The notes beneath the pieces were generated by a model. The model searched no databases. It saw only the letters and a program-made list of their open reading frames with translations, and was not told the DNA's origin. From the NCBI RefSeq assembly GCF_003391115.1, contig NZ_QTJP01000001.1, positions 2,626,501 to 2,690,500 of the forward strand: 64,000 nt of DNA, given 5' to 3'. The translations under genes and the position numbers were made by a program. The stretch is from Sphingomonas crusticola. Lineage in GTDB: Bacteria; Pseudomonadota; Alphaproteobacteria; Sphingomonadales; Sphingomonadaceae. Below, piece after piece: positions 36,520 to 44,525 of this stretch (position 1 is its first letter; every line of letters begins with the position of its first letter).

Positions 36520-36946
36520 ACACGTACTGTAGCCTGATCAGCCGCAGTGCATGCCTCCTCGCTTCGGCGGGGATCGATCGGCGTGGGGCTGCTTGGGACG
36601 CCAAGTCGAAGCTTCGCAAACTTCCGTGACACCCGACCGGTTCGGCCGAGGGTAGGTTCGGCGTCGCGTACCGGGGCTATGCGGTCGACGTTTCAGGGGT
36701 AACCCCCGGCAAATGCCGCAGCCTCCGGTTCGGCGTCCGCAGCACGTGGTACAGGGCAGGACGCTCGCAAGAGGGGCCCCGGGTTAATCGCCCGAAGGCT
36801 ACCCGGACCAAAGTCCGAAGGCCACAGGCCGGCGCCGTGCAGTGAGGACATTGCGGGCGGCGCCCCCGGAGCAATCCGGGAAAGGCTAGGGACCGCATGC
36901 CCTCCCGCAGCCCAGGCAGGCGGCGGACCCGCGCCGATCATAGGCT
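36520..36946 (+). ncRNA. Unidentified ~420-nt structured RNA upstream of ychF
   Basis: The 600-base gap between the pseudouridine synthase and ychF has no plausible gene but is dense with potential helices. The ends can pair (AGCCT-GAT at 531-538 of the 36-kb block with ATC and AGGCT at 937-946). Inside are GGGG-TAA-CCCC (36696), CGGC-AAAT-GCCG (36707), CTC-GCAA-GAG (36764), a CCGGGT/ACCCGG stem (36779/36801), GGAC-CAAA-GTCC (36805), GGCC-ACA-GGCC (36820), GGCGCC/GGCGCC enclosing GCAGTG/CATTGC (36831-36864) and CCCGGA-GCAA-TCCGGG (36865-36880). I do not find the RNase P core GAGGAAAGTCC or a tmRNA tag frame. Strand follows from the promoter. The remaining 36947-37065 is the ychF leader. Confidence 0.55.
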
Positions 36947-37065
36947 TGTTGCCAGGCTATGATGACGCGCGTCCGTGGCGCGGCGGTCGGCGCGCGGCGG
37001 CCTGCTCTGGCCTTCCATCCCCCAACCCCCTATGTGGCGCGCTTCCTCAAGAATTCAGGCGAGAC

Positions 37066-38163
37066 ATGGGTTTCAAGTGCGGCATCGTCGGCCTGCCGAA
37101 CGTCGGCAAGTCGACCCTCTTCAATGCGTTGACCGAAACGGCGGCAGCGCAGGCGGCGAATTATCCCTTCTGCACGATCGAGCCCAATGTCGGCCAGGTC
37201 GCAGTGCCCGATCCGCGCCTCGACAAGCTCGCCGAGATCGGCGGCTCGGCCAAGAAGATCGAAACCCAGCTCGCCTTCGTCGACATCGCCGGCCTCGTGC
37301 GCGGCGCATCGAAGGGGGAGGGGCTCGGCAACCAGTTCCTCGGCAATATCCGCGAGTGCGATGCGATCATCCACGTGCTGCGCTGCTTCGAGGGCGAGGT
37401 GACGCATGTCGAGGGCAAGGTCGATCCGATCGCCGATGCCGAGACGGTCGAGACCGAACTCATGCTCGCCGACCTGGAAAGCCTCGAGAAGCGCGTCCCC
37501 AATCTGATCAAGAAGGGCCAGCAGGGCGACAAGGAATCCAAGTCCGCCGCCTCCGTGCTCGGCCAGGCGCTCGAGCTGTTGCGCGAGGGCAAGCCCGCGC
37601 GTCTGACCCAGCCCCGGGATGATGACGAGAAGCGCCTGTTCGAGCAGGCGCAATTGCTTACTGCCAAGCCCGTCCTCTACGTTTGCAATGTCGACGAAGG
37701 CTCGGCCGCCGAGGGCAATGCGCTGTCGGCCAGGGTTTTCGAAAAAGCTGCGGCCGAGAATGCCGGCGCGGTCGTTGTCTCGGCCGCGATCGAAGCCGAG
37801 ATCGTCACGCTCGATCCCGCCGACCGTGCCGAATTCCTGTCTGATCTCGGCCTGCAGGAAACCGGCCTCGCGCGCGTCATCCGCGCCGGCTACGAGCTGC
37901 TCCACCTGCTGACCTTCTTCACGGTCGGTCCCAAGGAAGCCCGCGCCTGGACGATCGAGAAGGGCTCCAAGGCACCCCAGGCCGCCGGCGCCATCCACAG
38001 CGATTTCGAACGTGGCTTCATACGCGCCGAGACGATCGCCTTCGACGATTACGTCACCTACAAGGGCGAAGCCGGCGCGCGCGACGCGGGCAAGCTGCGG
38101 TCCGAAGGCAAGGATTATGTCGTCCATGACGGCGACGTGATGCTGTTCCGCTTCAACGTCTGA
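37066..38163 (+). CDS. ychF: Redox-regulated ATPase YchF
   Basis: A 365-aa Obg-family ATPase starting MGFKCGIVGLPNVGKST, where NVGKST is the P-loop and G4 is the atypical NVDE of YchF rather than NKxD. The C-terminal TGS domain contains LLTFFTVGPKEARAW. YchF binds ribosomes and negatively affects oxidative-stress defence in E. coli. I place the start at ATG 37066; an open frame reaching 36946 has no YchF-like sequence. Confidence 0.97.
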   Translation: MGFKCGIVGLPNVGKSTLFNALTETAAAQAANYPFCTIEPNVGQVAVPDPRLDKLAEIGGSAKKIETQLAFVDIAGLVRGASKGEGLGNQFLGNIRECDAIIHVLRCFEGEVTHVEGKVDPIADAETVETELMLADLESLEKRVPNLIKKGQQGDKESKSAASVLGQALELLREGKPARLTQPRDDDEKRLFEQAQLLTAKPVLYVCNVDEGSAAEGNALSARVFEKAAAENAGAVVVSAAIEAEIVTLDPADRAEFLSDLGLQETGLARVIRAGYELLHLLTFFTVGPKEARAWTIEKGSKAPQAAGAIHSDFERGFIRAETIAFDDYVTYKGEAGARDAGKLRSEGKDYVVHDGDVMLFRFNV

Positions 38164-38203
38164 CGTCTTTCCCTTGTCCTATGGCTGGGGCATCGAAGGG
38201 ACA

Positions 38204-39415
38204 ATGTTGTTGCCCCTTCGATTCGCGCTGCTTGCGCTGCTTTCCTTGCTCGTCAGCCCGCTTTCGGCGGCGGAGGTGCGGCGGCCCGTCACCATCCTCA
38301 TCTCGATCGACGGCTTCCGCGCCGACTATCTCGATCGCGGCCTGACGCCGACGCTGACCGCATTGGCGCGGCAGGGCGTCAGCGCGGCGATGCGGCCTTC
38401 CTTCCCGACCAAGACCTACCCCAACCATTATGCGCTGGTCACGGGCCTGCGCCCCGATCGCAACGGCATCGTCGGCAACAAGATGGAGGACGCCGCCCGC
38501 CCTGGCGAGACCTTCACCACCAAGAACAGTGACGACAGCTTCTGGTGGAGCCAGGCGGAGCCGCTTTGGGTCGGCGCGGAAAAGGCCGGCATTCGCACCG
38601 GCGTGATGTTCTGGCCGGGGTCCAACGCCCCCTATGGTGGCATACGTGCGCAGGACTGGTTTCCCTTTAGCGAGAACGTCACCAATGTTCAGCGCGTCAA
38701 CACGGTCCTGGACTGGCTGCGCCGTCCGGTGGCGCTCCGTCCGCGCTTCCTGACCCTTTATTTCGACCTGGTGGACACAGCCGGGCACCGCCACGGACCC
38801 GACAGTCCCGAGCTCAACGCCGCCGTGCGCGAGGCCGATCGGCAGCTCGCAGCGCTCCGCGCCGGTCTGTCCGAGCTTCACCAGCCCGCGAACCTCATTA
38901 TCGTCGCCGATCATGGCATGGCGCCAAGCTCGCCGAACCGCGTGGTCTGGCTGCACGATATCGCGAATCCGGCCGACTATCATGTGATCGACGAAGGGCC
39001 CGTCGCCACTATCGATGCGGTGCCAGGCCATGAGGCCGCCCTCGCGGCGAGCTTGCTCCGGCCGCGCCCGCATATCAATTGCATGCGCAAGGCCGACGTT
39101 CCCCAGCGGCTTCATTTCGGACGCAACCCCCGCGTCGCGCCATTCGTCTGCATCGCCGAAACTGGCTGGTTGCTACTCGATGTCTTCCCCAAGAAGTGGG
39201 GGGTCGATCTCGGGAGCCATGGCTATGATAATGCGGCGCCCGAAATGCTGGCATTGTTCGTGGCTGCGGGCCCCTCGATCAAACCGCGTGGCAAGCTCCC
39301 CAGCTTCGACAATGTCGACGTCTATCCCCTGCTGCGCGAGCTGCTCAGCTTGCCGCCGAAGCCGGGCATCGATGGGACGGACACGCCCTTCAAGAACGCG
39401 CTGAAGCGCCGATGA
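38204..39415 (+). CDS. Ectonucleotide pyrophosphatase/phosphodiesterase-type enzyme
   Basis: A 403-aa alkaline-phosphatase-superfamily enzyme with a signal peptide (LLALLSLLVSPLSAAE). Metal- and substrate-binding motifs are visible: ISIDGFRADYLDRG (Asp), the Thr nucleophile in FPTKTYPNHYALVTG, LYFDLVDTAGHRHGPDS (Asp, His), and IVADHGMAP (Asp-His). The type I phosphodiesterase/NPP family hydrolyses nucleotide phosphodiesters or phospholipid headgroups in the periplasm. ATG 38204 follows GAAGGG. Its stop overlaps the MaoC gene (ATGA). Confidence 0.92.
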   Translation: MLLPLRFALLALLSLLVSPLSAAEVRRPVTILISIDGFRADYLDRGLTPTLTALARQGVSAAMRPSFPTKTYPNHYALVTGLRPDRNGIVGNKMEDAARPGETFTTKNSDDSFWWSQAEPLWVGAEKAGIRTGVMFWPGSNAPYGGIRAQDWFPFSENVTNVQRVNTVLDWLRRPVALRPRFLTLYFDLVDTAGHRHGPDSPELNAAVREADRQLAALRAGLSELHQPANLIIVADHGMAPSSPNRVVWLHDIANPADYHVIDEGPVATIDAVPGHEAALAASLLRPRPHINCMRKADVPQRLHFGRNPRVAPFVCIAETGWLLLDVFPKKWGVDLGSHGYDNAAPEMLALFVAAGPSIKPRGKLPSFDNVDVYPLLRELLSLPPKPGIDGTDTPFKNALKRR

Positions 39416-39867
39416 TCTGGTTCGAAGACCTGCCGGTTGGGCGCAAGGACAGCTACGGATCGATCGAGGTGACGCGCGAGGCGTCGCTCGATTTCGCGCG
39501 CAAATTCGATCCTCAGCCTTTCCATCTCGACGACGAAGCCGCGGCCGCCAATCCGCTGTTCGGTCGGCTGGCGGCGAGCGGCTGGCACACCGCCGCCATG
39601 GGCATGCGGATGACCGCCGACTTCTGGGCATCGCTTGGTGCCGAGGGCTCCATCCTCGGCGGCGCCGGCATCGACGAGCTGCGCTGGCTAAAGCCGGTCT
39701 ATCCCGGCGACACGCTTCGCGCCGAAGCCGAAGTGGTCGAGGCGCGCACCTCCGCTTCCAAGCCCGGCCTCGGCATCGTCCGCTTCCGCACCACCCTGTT
39801 CAATCAGGACAATGTCGCGGTGATGAGCCATTTCAGCAACGTGCTCGTCCGCCGCCGCCCCGCCTGA
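39412..39867 (+). CDS. MaoC-family dehydratase
   Basis: A 151-aa hot-dog-fold protein with FARKFDPQPFHLDDEAA, containing the Asp and His of the hydratase-2 motif, and a following GRLAASGWHTAA. Such enzymes hydrate enoyl-CoAs. Translational coupling to the phosphodiesterase gene has no clear functional reason. Confidence 0.9.
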   Translation: MIWFEDLPVGRKDSYGSIEVTREASLDFARKFDPQPFHLDDEAAAANPLFGRLAASGWHTAAMGMRMTADFWASLGAEGSILGGAGIDELRWLKPVYPGDTLRAEAEVVEARTSASKPGLGIVRFRTTLFNQDNVAVMSHFSNVLVRRRPA

Positions 39868-39872
39868 CGGGC

Positions 39873-41462
39873 TCAGCGTACCGGCACGAACGCCAGATGC
39901 TGGAAGTCGAAGCTGAAGTCGGCCAGCGGCGACAGGGCTTTCATCGTGACGCCGGTAACCGCCCCATCCTTGACCACGAACGTCACCACCGCATCCTCGC
40001 CGGCTTCGGCCGGGAAGCGCGTGCGGAAGGCATCGGGCCCCCACGGCTCCAGCGCGCTCTTGAACACCGGCGTGCGGGTGAAGTCGATCGTCAGCCCCTG
40101 ACCCTTCACCGCGATCACGATGTCGCCATACCAGGGGTCGCGATACCGCCCCGCATAGGCCGCCAGTGGCAGTGAAGGCGCGCCCACAGGCTGTCTAATT
40201 CCCGCGCCGGATACTTCCTTGAGCGCTTCTGCCTCGCGCTCGGTGCGAAGCTTCTGCATCGCCGCCAGCCAGTCGAACGGCGGCGCCCCGACTAGGTAGT
40301 CGAGGATCGCATTGCGCAGGCCGGTGGAGGCATAACCGTCCTCCACATTAGAATAGACCGCCACCGCGCAGCCCAGTTCGGGCAGCATCGCGTGGCGCGT
40401 AATCTGGCCGGTCAGCCCGCCGCCATGCGAAAGCAGCCGCTGCCCGCGATAATCCTGCACGTTCCAGCCTAGCGCATAGGCCTCGATCACCGGGCGCATC
40501 GGCTTGTCGGCGCTCGGGCCGGGGCCGCTGCTGGTGATTGTCTGCGGCCGCCACATCTCCTCCGCTTGAGTCGCACTCCACAGCCGCTGACCGTTGGGGA
40601 GCAAGCCGCGGTTGAGCTGAGCGTGGAACCAGGCGGCCACGTCATGCGCGCTGGTGTTGATCCCGCCGGCGGCGGCGATCTTGTCCTGCTCGTCAGGTGA
40701 CACCACCCGCATCGGCCCCATGCCGCGCACCGGCGGCCCCAGCCGCGCATGGCGCCCGGCGATATTGTCGGTCCGGGCGCGCGAGCGTGTCGCCACTGTC
40801 TCGGTCATGCCCAGCGGCTGCAGCAGGCGCGCGGTGACGAAGTCGGTCCAGCTCTGTCCCGTGACCCGCTCGATCAGGATTCCTGCGACGATGTAGAGGA
40901 TATTGTCATAAGCGTAGCCGGACCGGAAACCGCGCTCGAGCTTCAGATATTGCAGCCCGTGCAGGATATCCTCGACACTGTGCGAGCTCGCCGGGAATTC
41001 CATCAGGTCGCCCGCGCCAAGTGCCAACCCGCTGCGGTGCACGAGCAGGTCGCGCACCGTCACCAGGTTGGTGACGACCGGATCCGACATGCGGAATTCC
41101 GGAATGTAGCGTATGACCGGCTCTTCCCAGCCCACCTTGCCCTCGTCGACCAGAATGGCGAGCGCGGCGGCGGTGAAGGCCTTGCTGTTGGACGCGATGC
41201 CGAACAAGGTGTGCGCGTCGACCTTGCCGGGTACACCCAGCGTTCGCACGCCATAGCCGCCGGCAAAATCCGGCTGGCCCGGCCGCACGACCGCGACTGC
41301 TAGGCCCGGTGCGTCGAATGCCTTTATGAAGCCGTCGGCCCATACGCCGATCATCTGCTCCAGCGTGGCGAGCGATATGCCGCGAGCGGCCGTACCTGCC
41401 AGCGCCAGGCCGCTCAGGCCCCCGATCACGAAGCCGCGCCGGCTTCCTGCGAATCCATTCAC
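39873..41462 (-). CDS. Serine hydrolase (class C beta-lactamase-like) with C-terminal DUF3471-like domain
   Basis: A 529-aa exported protein. The N-terminus MNGFAGSRRGFVIGGLSGLAL has a twin-arginine look. The beta-lactamase fold has the SxxK motif SNSK (IASNSKAFTAAAL), a YDN in the YxN position (SGYAYDN) and HGG in LSHGGGLTG. The last ~110 residues (LAAYAGRYRDPWYGDIVI) form a DUF3471-type beta domain. Members are usually esterases or peptidases rather than true beta-lactamases. Confidence 0.88.
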   Translation of the reverse strand: MNGFAGSRRGFVIGGLSGLALAGTAARGISLATLEQMIGVWADGFIKAFDAPGLAVAVVRPGQPDFAGGYGVRTLGVPGKVDAHTLFGIASNSKAFTAAALAILVDEGKVGWEEPVIRYIPEFRMSDPVVTNLVTVRDLLVHRSGLALGAGDLMEFPASSHSVEDILHGLQYLKLERGFRSGYAYDNILYIVAGILIERVTGQSWTDFVTARLLQPLGMTETVATRSRARTDNIAGRHARLGPPVRGMGPMRVVSPDEQDKIAAAGGINTSAHDVAAWFHAQLNRGLLPNGQRLWSATQAEEMWRPQTITSSGPGPSADKPMRPVIEAYALGWNVQDYRGQRLLSHGGGLTGQITRHAMLPELGCAVAVYSNVEDGYASTGLRNAILDYLVGAPPFDWLAAMQKLRTEREAEALKEVSGAGIRQPVGAPSLPLAAYAGRYRDPWYGDIVIAVKGQGLTIDFTRTPVFKSALEPWGPDAFRTRFPAEAGEDAVVTFVVKDGAVTGVTMKALSPLADFSFDFQHLAFVPVR

Positions 41463-41516
41463 CCCGTTTCCCCTTTGGAAACAGGCTATGCGGTCATGCG
41501 CGGAGTGGGAAGGGCC

Positions 41517-43100
41517 TCAGTGGCGTTCCTTGGTCGCGGCGAAGCGGATGTTCGGGAAGCGGCCGGAAACGTAGTTTAGCTCCCACGTATCCTTGGCCAT
41601 GAACACCGGAGCGCCGTCGCGGTCCTCCGCCATCGCCGCGCGATGCTCGCCGATGAATGCGTCGAGTGCCTTGGCATCGTCCGACGTCAACCAGCGGGCC
41701 GTGTCCCACGGGCTCGGCTCGAACCCGGCATCCACCTTATATTCCGCCTGCAGCCGTGAAATCAGCACGTCGAGCTGAAGCTGGCCGACCACGCCGACGA
41801 TCCAGTTGGAGCCGATCTGCGGGTGGAATACCTGCATCACGCCTTCCTCGGCCATGTCGTTGAGGGCGTTGCGCAATTGCTTGGTCTTGGTCGGGTCACC
41901 CAGCCGGATGCGCCGCAGGATTTCCGGCGCGAAATTGGGGATGCCGGTGAAGCGCAGCGTCTCCCCTTCGGTGAGCGTGTCGCCGACGCGCAGCGTGCCA
42001 TGATTGGGGATGCCGATGATGTCGCCGGGGAAGGCTTCCTCGGCCAGCTCGCGGTCGCGCGCGAAAAACAGGATCGGCGAGTGGACCGCGATCGTCTTAC
42101 CCGTGCCCACCTGCGACAACTTCATGCCGCGCCGGAATTTGCCCGCGCACAGCCGCATGAAGGCCACGCGGTCGCGATGCTGCGGGTTCATGTTCGCTTG
42201 CACCTTGAACACGAAGCCCGCGACCTGCGGCTCGTCTGGCTGCACCTCGCGCGGCTCGGCCGGCTGCGGGCGCGGGGCGGGGGCGAAATCGGCCAGCGCG
42301 TCGATCAGCTGGTCGACGCCGAAATCCTTGAGCGCCGAGCCGAAATAGACGGGCGTCAGGTCGCCCGCTTTGTAGGCGGTTTCATCGAATGGCGCATAGC
42401 CTGCCACCGCCAGCTCGGCTTCCTCGCGCAGCAGGTTGACCGCATCTTCGGAGAGCAGTTGGTCGAGGTCGCTGTCGTCGAGCCCACCGACCGGCACGCT
42501 GTCGCCTTCGAATGCGCCGGTGGCATCGTCGGCCGGACGGTGCAGCACGTTCTTGGCGAGGTCGTAAATGCCCTCGAACGTGCCTCCCATTCCGACCGGC
42601 CAGCTCATCGGGCAGACGTCGAGCGCCAGCGCGTCGGCGACCTCGTCGAGCAAGGCGAATGGCGCGCGCCCCTCGCGATCGACCTTGTTGATGAATGTGA
42701 TGATCGGCACGTTGCGCAGGCGGCAGACCTCGAACAATTTGCGCGTCTGCGCCTCGATGCCGCGCGCCGCGTCGATCACCATCACGGCGGAATCGACCGC
42801 GGTCAGCGTGCGATACGTGTCCTCGCTAAAATCCTCGTGGCCGGGCGTATCGAGCAGGTTGAAGGTGATACCCTCGCGCTCGAACGTCATCACCGAAGAG
42901 GTGACGGAAATGCCGCGCTGCTGCTCGATCTTCATCCAGTCCGAACGCGCGCGCCGCTGTTGGCCGCGCGCCCGCACTTCGCCCGCCGCGTGGATCGCGC
43001 CGCCGAACAGCAGCAATTTCTCGGTCAGCGTGGTCTTGCCGGCGTCGGGGTGGGAGATGATCGCGAAGGTGCGGCGTTCGTTTTGATCGGGGGATGCCAT
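41517..43100 (-). CDS. prfC: Peptide chain release factor 3
   Basis: A 527-aa RF3 translational GTPase with the G1 motif HPDAGKTTLTEKLLLFGGAI, TPGHEDFSEDTYR (G3) and FINKVDREGR (G4). RF3 removes RF1/RF2 from the ribosome after termination. The start ATG 43100 gives the usual N-terminus; a longer frame to 43163 is not conserved-looking. It is divergent from csbD. Confidence 0.97.
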   Translation of the reverse strand: MASPDQNERRTFAIISHPDAGKTTLTEKLLLFGGAIHAAGEVRARGQQRRARSDWMKIEQQRGISVTSSVMTFEREGITFNLLDTPGHEDFSEDTYRTLTAVDSAVMVIDAARGIEAQTRKLFEVCRLRNVPIITFINKVDREGRAPFALLDEVADALALDVCPMSWPVGMGGTFEGIYDLAKNVLHRPADDATGAFEGDSVPVGGLDDSDLDQLLSEDAVNLLREEAELAVAGYAPFDETAYKAGDLTPVYFGSALKDFGVDQLIDALADFAPAPRPQPAEPREVQPDEPQVAGFVFKVQANMNPQHRDRVAFMRLCAGKFRRGMKLSQVGTGKTIAVHSPILFFARDRELAEEAFPGDIIGIPNHGTLRVGDTLTEGETLRFTGIPNFAPEILRRIRLGDPTKTKQLRNALNDMAEEGVMQVFHPQIGSNWIVGVVGQLQLDVLISRLQAEYKVDAGFEPSPWDTARWLTSDDAKALDAFIGEHRAAMAEDRDGAPVFMAKDTWELNYVSGRFPNIRFAATKERH

Positions 43101-43208
43101 GATGGCGTGCCGCCTAGCAGCTGAGGGCGAGGGCGTCACGGCCTGCCGCATCTGCAGGAACACTCCCTCCGGCGGACGGTTTAACCCACGTTATGAAGGA
43201 GAAGTCCG

Positions 43209-43391
43209 ATGGGTGAGCTTACCGACAAGATCAAGGGCGTGGCCAATCAGGTCGCCGGCCAGACCAAGCAGGTTGTCGGCGATGCCGCCGACCGTCCCGA
43301 TATCGAGGCCGATGGTGCTGCTCAGGACCTCAAGGGTCAGGGCCAGAACCTGAAGGGCACCGTTAAGGGCGCCTTCGGCGACAAGATCTGA
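43209..43391 (+). CDS. CsbD-family stress protein
   Basis: A 60-aa hydrophilic protein, MGELTDKIKGVANQVAGQ then repeating LKGQGQNLKGTVKGAFGD, with the CsbD repeat pattern. These proteins are induced by general stress in many bacteria, biochemical role unknown. A strong AAGGAGAAG ribosome site precedes the ATG. Confidence 0.92.
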   Translation: MGELTDKIKGVANQVAGQTKQVVGDAADRPDIEADGAAQDLKGQGQNLKGTVKGAFGDKI

Positions 43392-43407
43392 GCGTTACGA
43401 AAATGCC

Positions 43408-43490
43408 CCTCACCCTGAACTTGGTTCAGGGTCCATTCTGCGGCGGGGCGTTTTCCTTGTGAAGGATGCTGAACCAAGTTCAGCATGACG
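43408..43490. repeat. Bimodular REP element
   Basis: Hairpins CCCTGAACTTGGTTCAGGG and ATGCTGAACCAAGTTCAGCAT with GGTCC and GTGACG/ATGACG-type borders, the mirror arrangement of the 17919-18007 element. Its right end overlaps a false upstream start of the SBF transporter. Confidence 0.85.
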
Positions 43491-43537
43491 AAGCAGCGAA
43501 TCTTGGCGAAGCGCGCTTGGCCTGCCAAAGGCTTCGC

Positions 43538-44515
43538 GTGCTTCGTCGTTTGGTCCCCGACCCCTTTCTGATTTTTCTGGTGGCCAGCGTATTGCTGGCG
43601 ACGTTGCTGCCGGCGCGCGGCGTTTTCGCGACCATCGTCAGCTGGCTGTCGCTGGTCACCATCGTGCTGCTGTTCTTCTTCCACGGCGCGAAGCTCGCCC
43701 GTGATCAGGTCATCGCCGGACTGACGCACTGGCGGCTGCACCTCACCATTCTCGCCTGTACCTTCGTTATGTTCCCCATCATCGGCATGATCGGTGCGTA
43801 TAGCTGGCCCGGCCTGCTACCGCGTGATCTGTGGATCGGCGTCCTGTTCGTCTGTGCCTTACCCTCGACCGTGCAATCCGCGATTGCGTTCGTATCAATG
43901 GCCAGAGGCAATGTGCCCGCGGCAATCGCCAGCGCCTCGGCCAGCCAGATGCTCGGCATCCTCCTCACACCCTTATTGATGGGGGCGATGGCCGGCGCGC
44001 ATGGCGGCGGAATCGGGGTCGAAGGCGTAGGCAAGATTGCCGCGCAGATATTGCTGCCGTTCGTCGCGGGCCATCTGCTGCGGCCGTGGATCGGCGGTTG
44101 GGTCCTGCGCCACAAGCAGCTGGTTGGCATGACCGATCGCTCGACCATCTTGATCGCGGTCTATGGCGCCTTTTCCGCCGCCGTCATCGAAGGCTTGTGG
44201 CACAAGCTCTCGCCGAGCGCGCTGACCTTACTGTTCGCGGTGGATGCCCTGCTGCTGGCGATCGGACTGACAGTAACCTGGGGCGTGGGCCGGGCCTTGG
44301 GTTTCGATCGGGCGGATCGCATCGCCATCCTGTTCTGCGGCACCAAGAAATCGATCGTGCAGGGCGTGCCGATGGCCAAAGTCCTGTTCCCGGGGCCTCA
44401 AACAGGCGTGATCCTCTTGCCGATCATGCTATTCCATCAGATGCAGCTCATGGCATGCGCCTTCATCGCGCGGCGCTATGCGGATCAGTGCAAGGCGGCT
44501 TCAGACCGCGAATAA
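43538..44515 (+). CDS. SBF-like (YfeH-type) transporter
   Basis: A 325-aa membrane protein of the bile acid:sodium symporter-like family, matching YfeH/SBF_like: [65 protein letters not shown] and [15 protein letters not shown]. About ten helices. I place the start at GTG 43538, with AAAGG upstream; a longer frame to ATG 43466 would begin inside the REP element. Its substrate is unknown. Confidence 0.85.
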   Translation: MLRRLVPDPFLIFLVASVLLATLLPARGVFATIVSWLSLVTIVLLFFFHGAKLARDQVIAGLTHWRLHLTILACTFVMFPIIGMIGAYSWPGLLPRDLWIGVLFVCALPSTVQSAIAFVSMARGNVPAAIASASASQMLGILLTPLLMGAMAGAHGGGIGVEGVGKIAAQILLPFVAGHLLRPWIGGWVLRHKQLVGMTDRSTILIAVYGAFSAAVIEGLWHKLSPSALTLLFAVDALLLAIGLTVTWGVGRALGFDRADRIAILFCGTKKSIVQGVPMAKVLFPGPQTGVILLPIMLFHQMQLMACAFIARRYADQCKAASDRE

Positions 44516-44525
44516 GGGAACGGGG

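Noticed and set aside
36677-36941. Two minus-strand frames of 73 and 82 codons across the structured RNA
   Set aside because: Both are antisense to the helices, have no ribosome site, and their Gly/Pro/Arg-rich composition is what GC-rich structured RNA gives by chance.
36520-36946. Identification of the structured region as RNase P RNA or permuted tmRNA
   Set aside because: Size fits, and short strings such as ACAGGGCAGG recall rnpB, but GAGGAAAGTCC and the ACAGAA...GGCTTA end are absent on both strands, and no tag frame of the Ala-Asn-Asp-Asn type exists.
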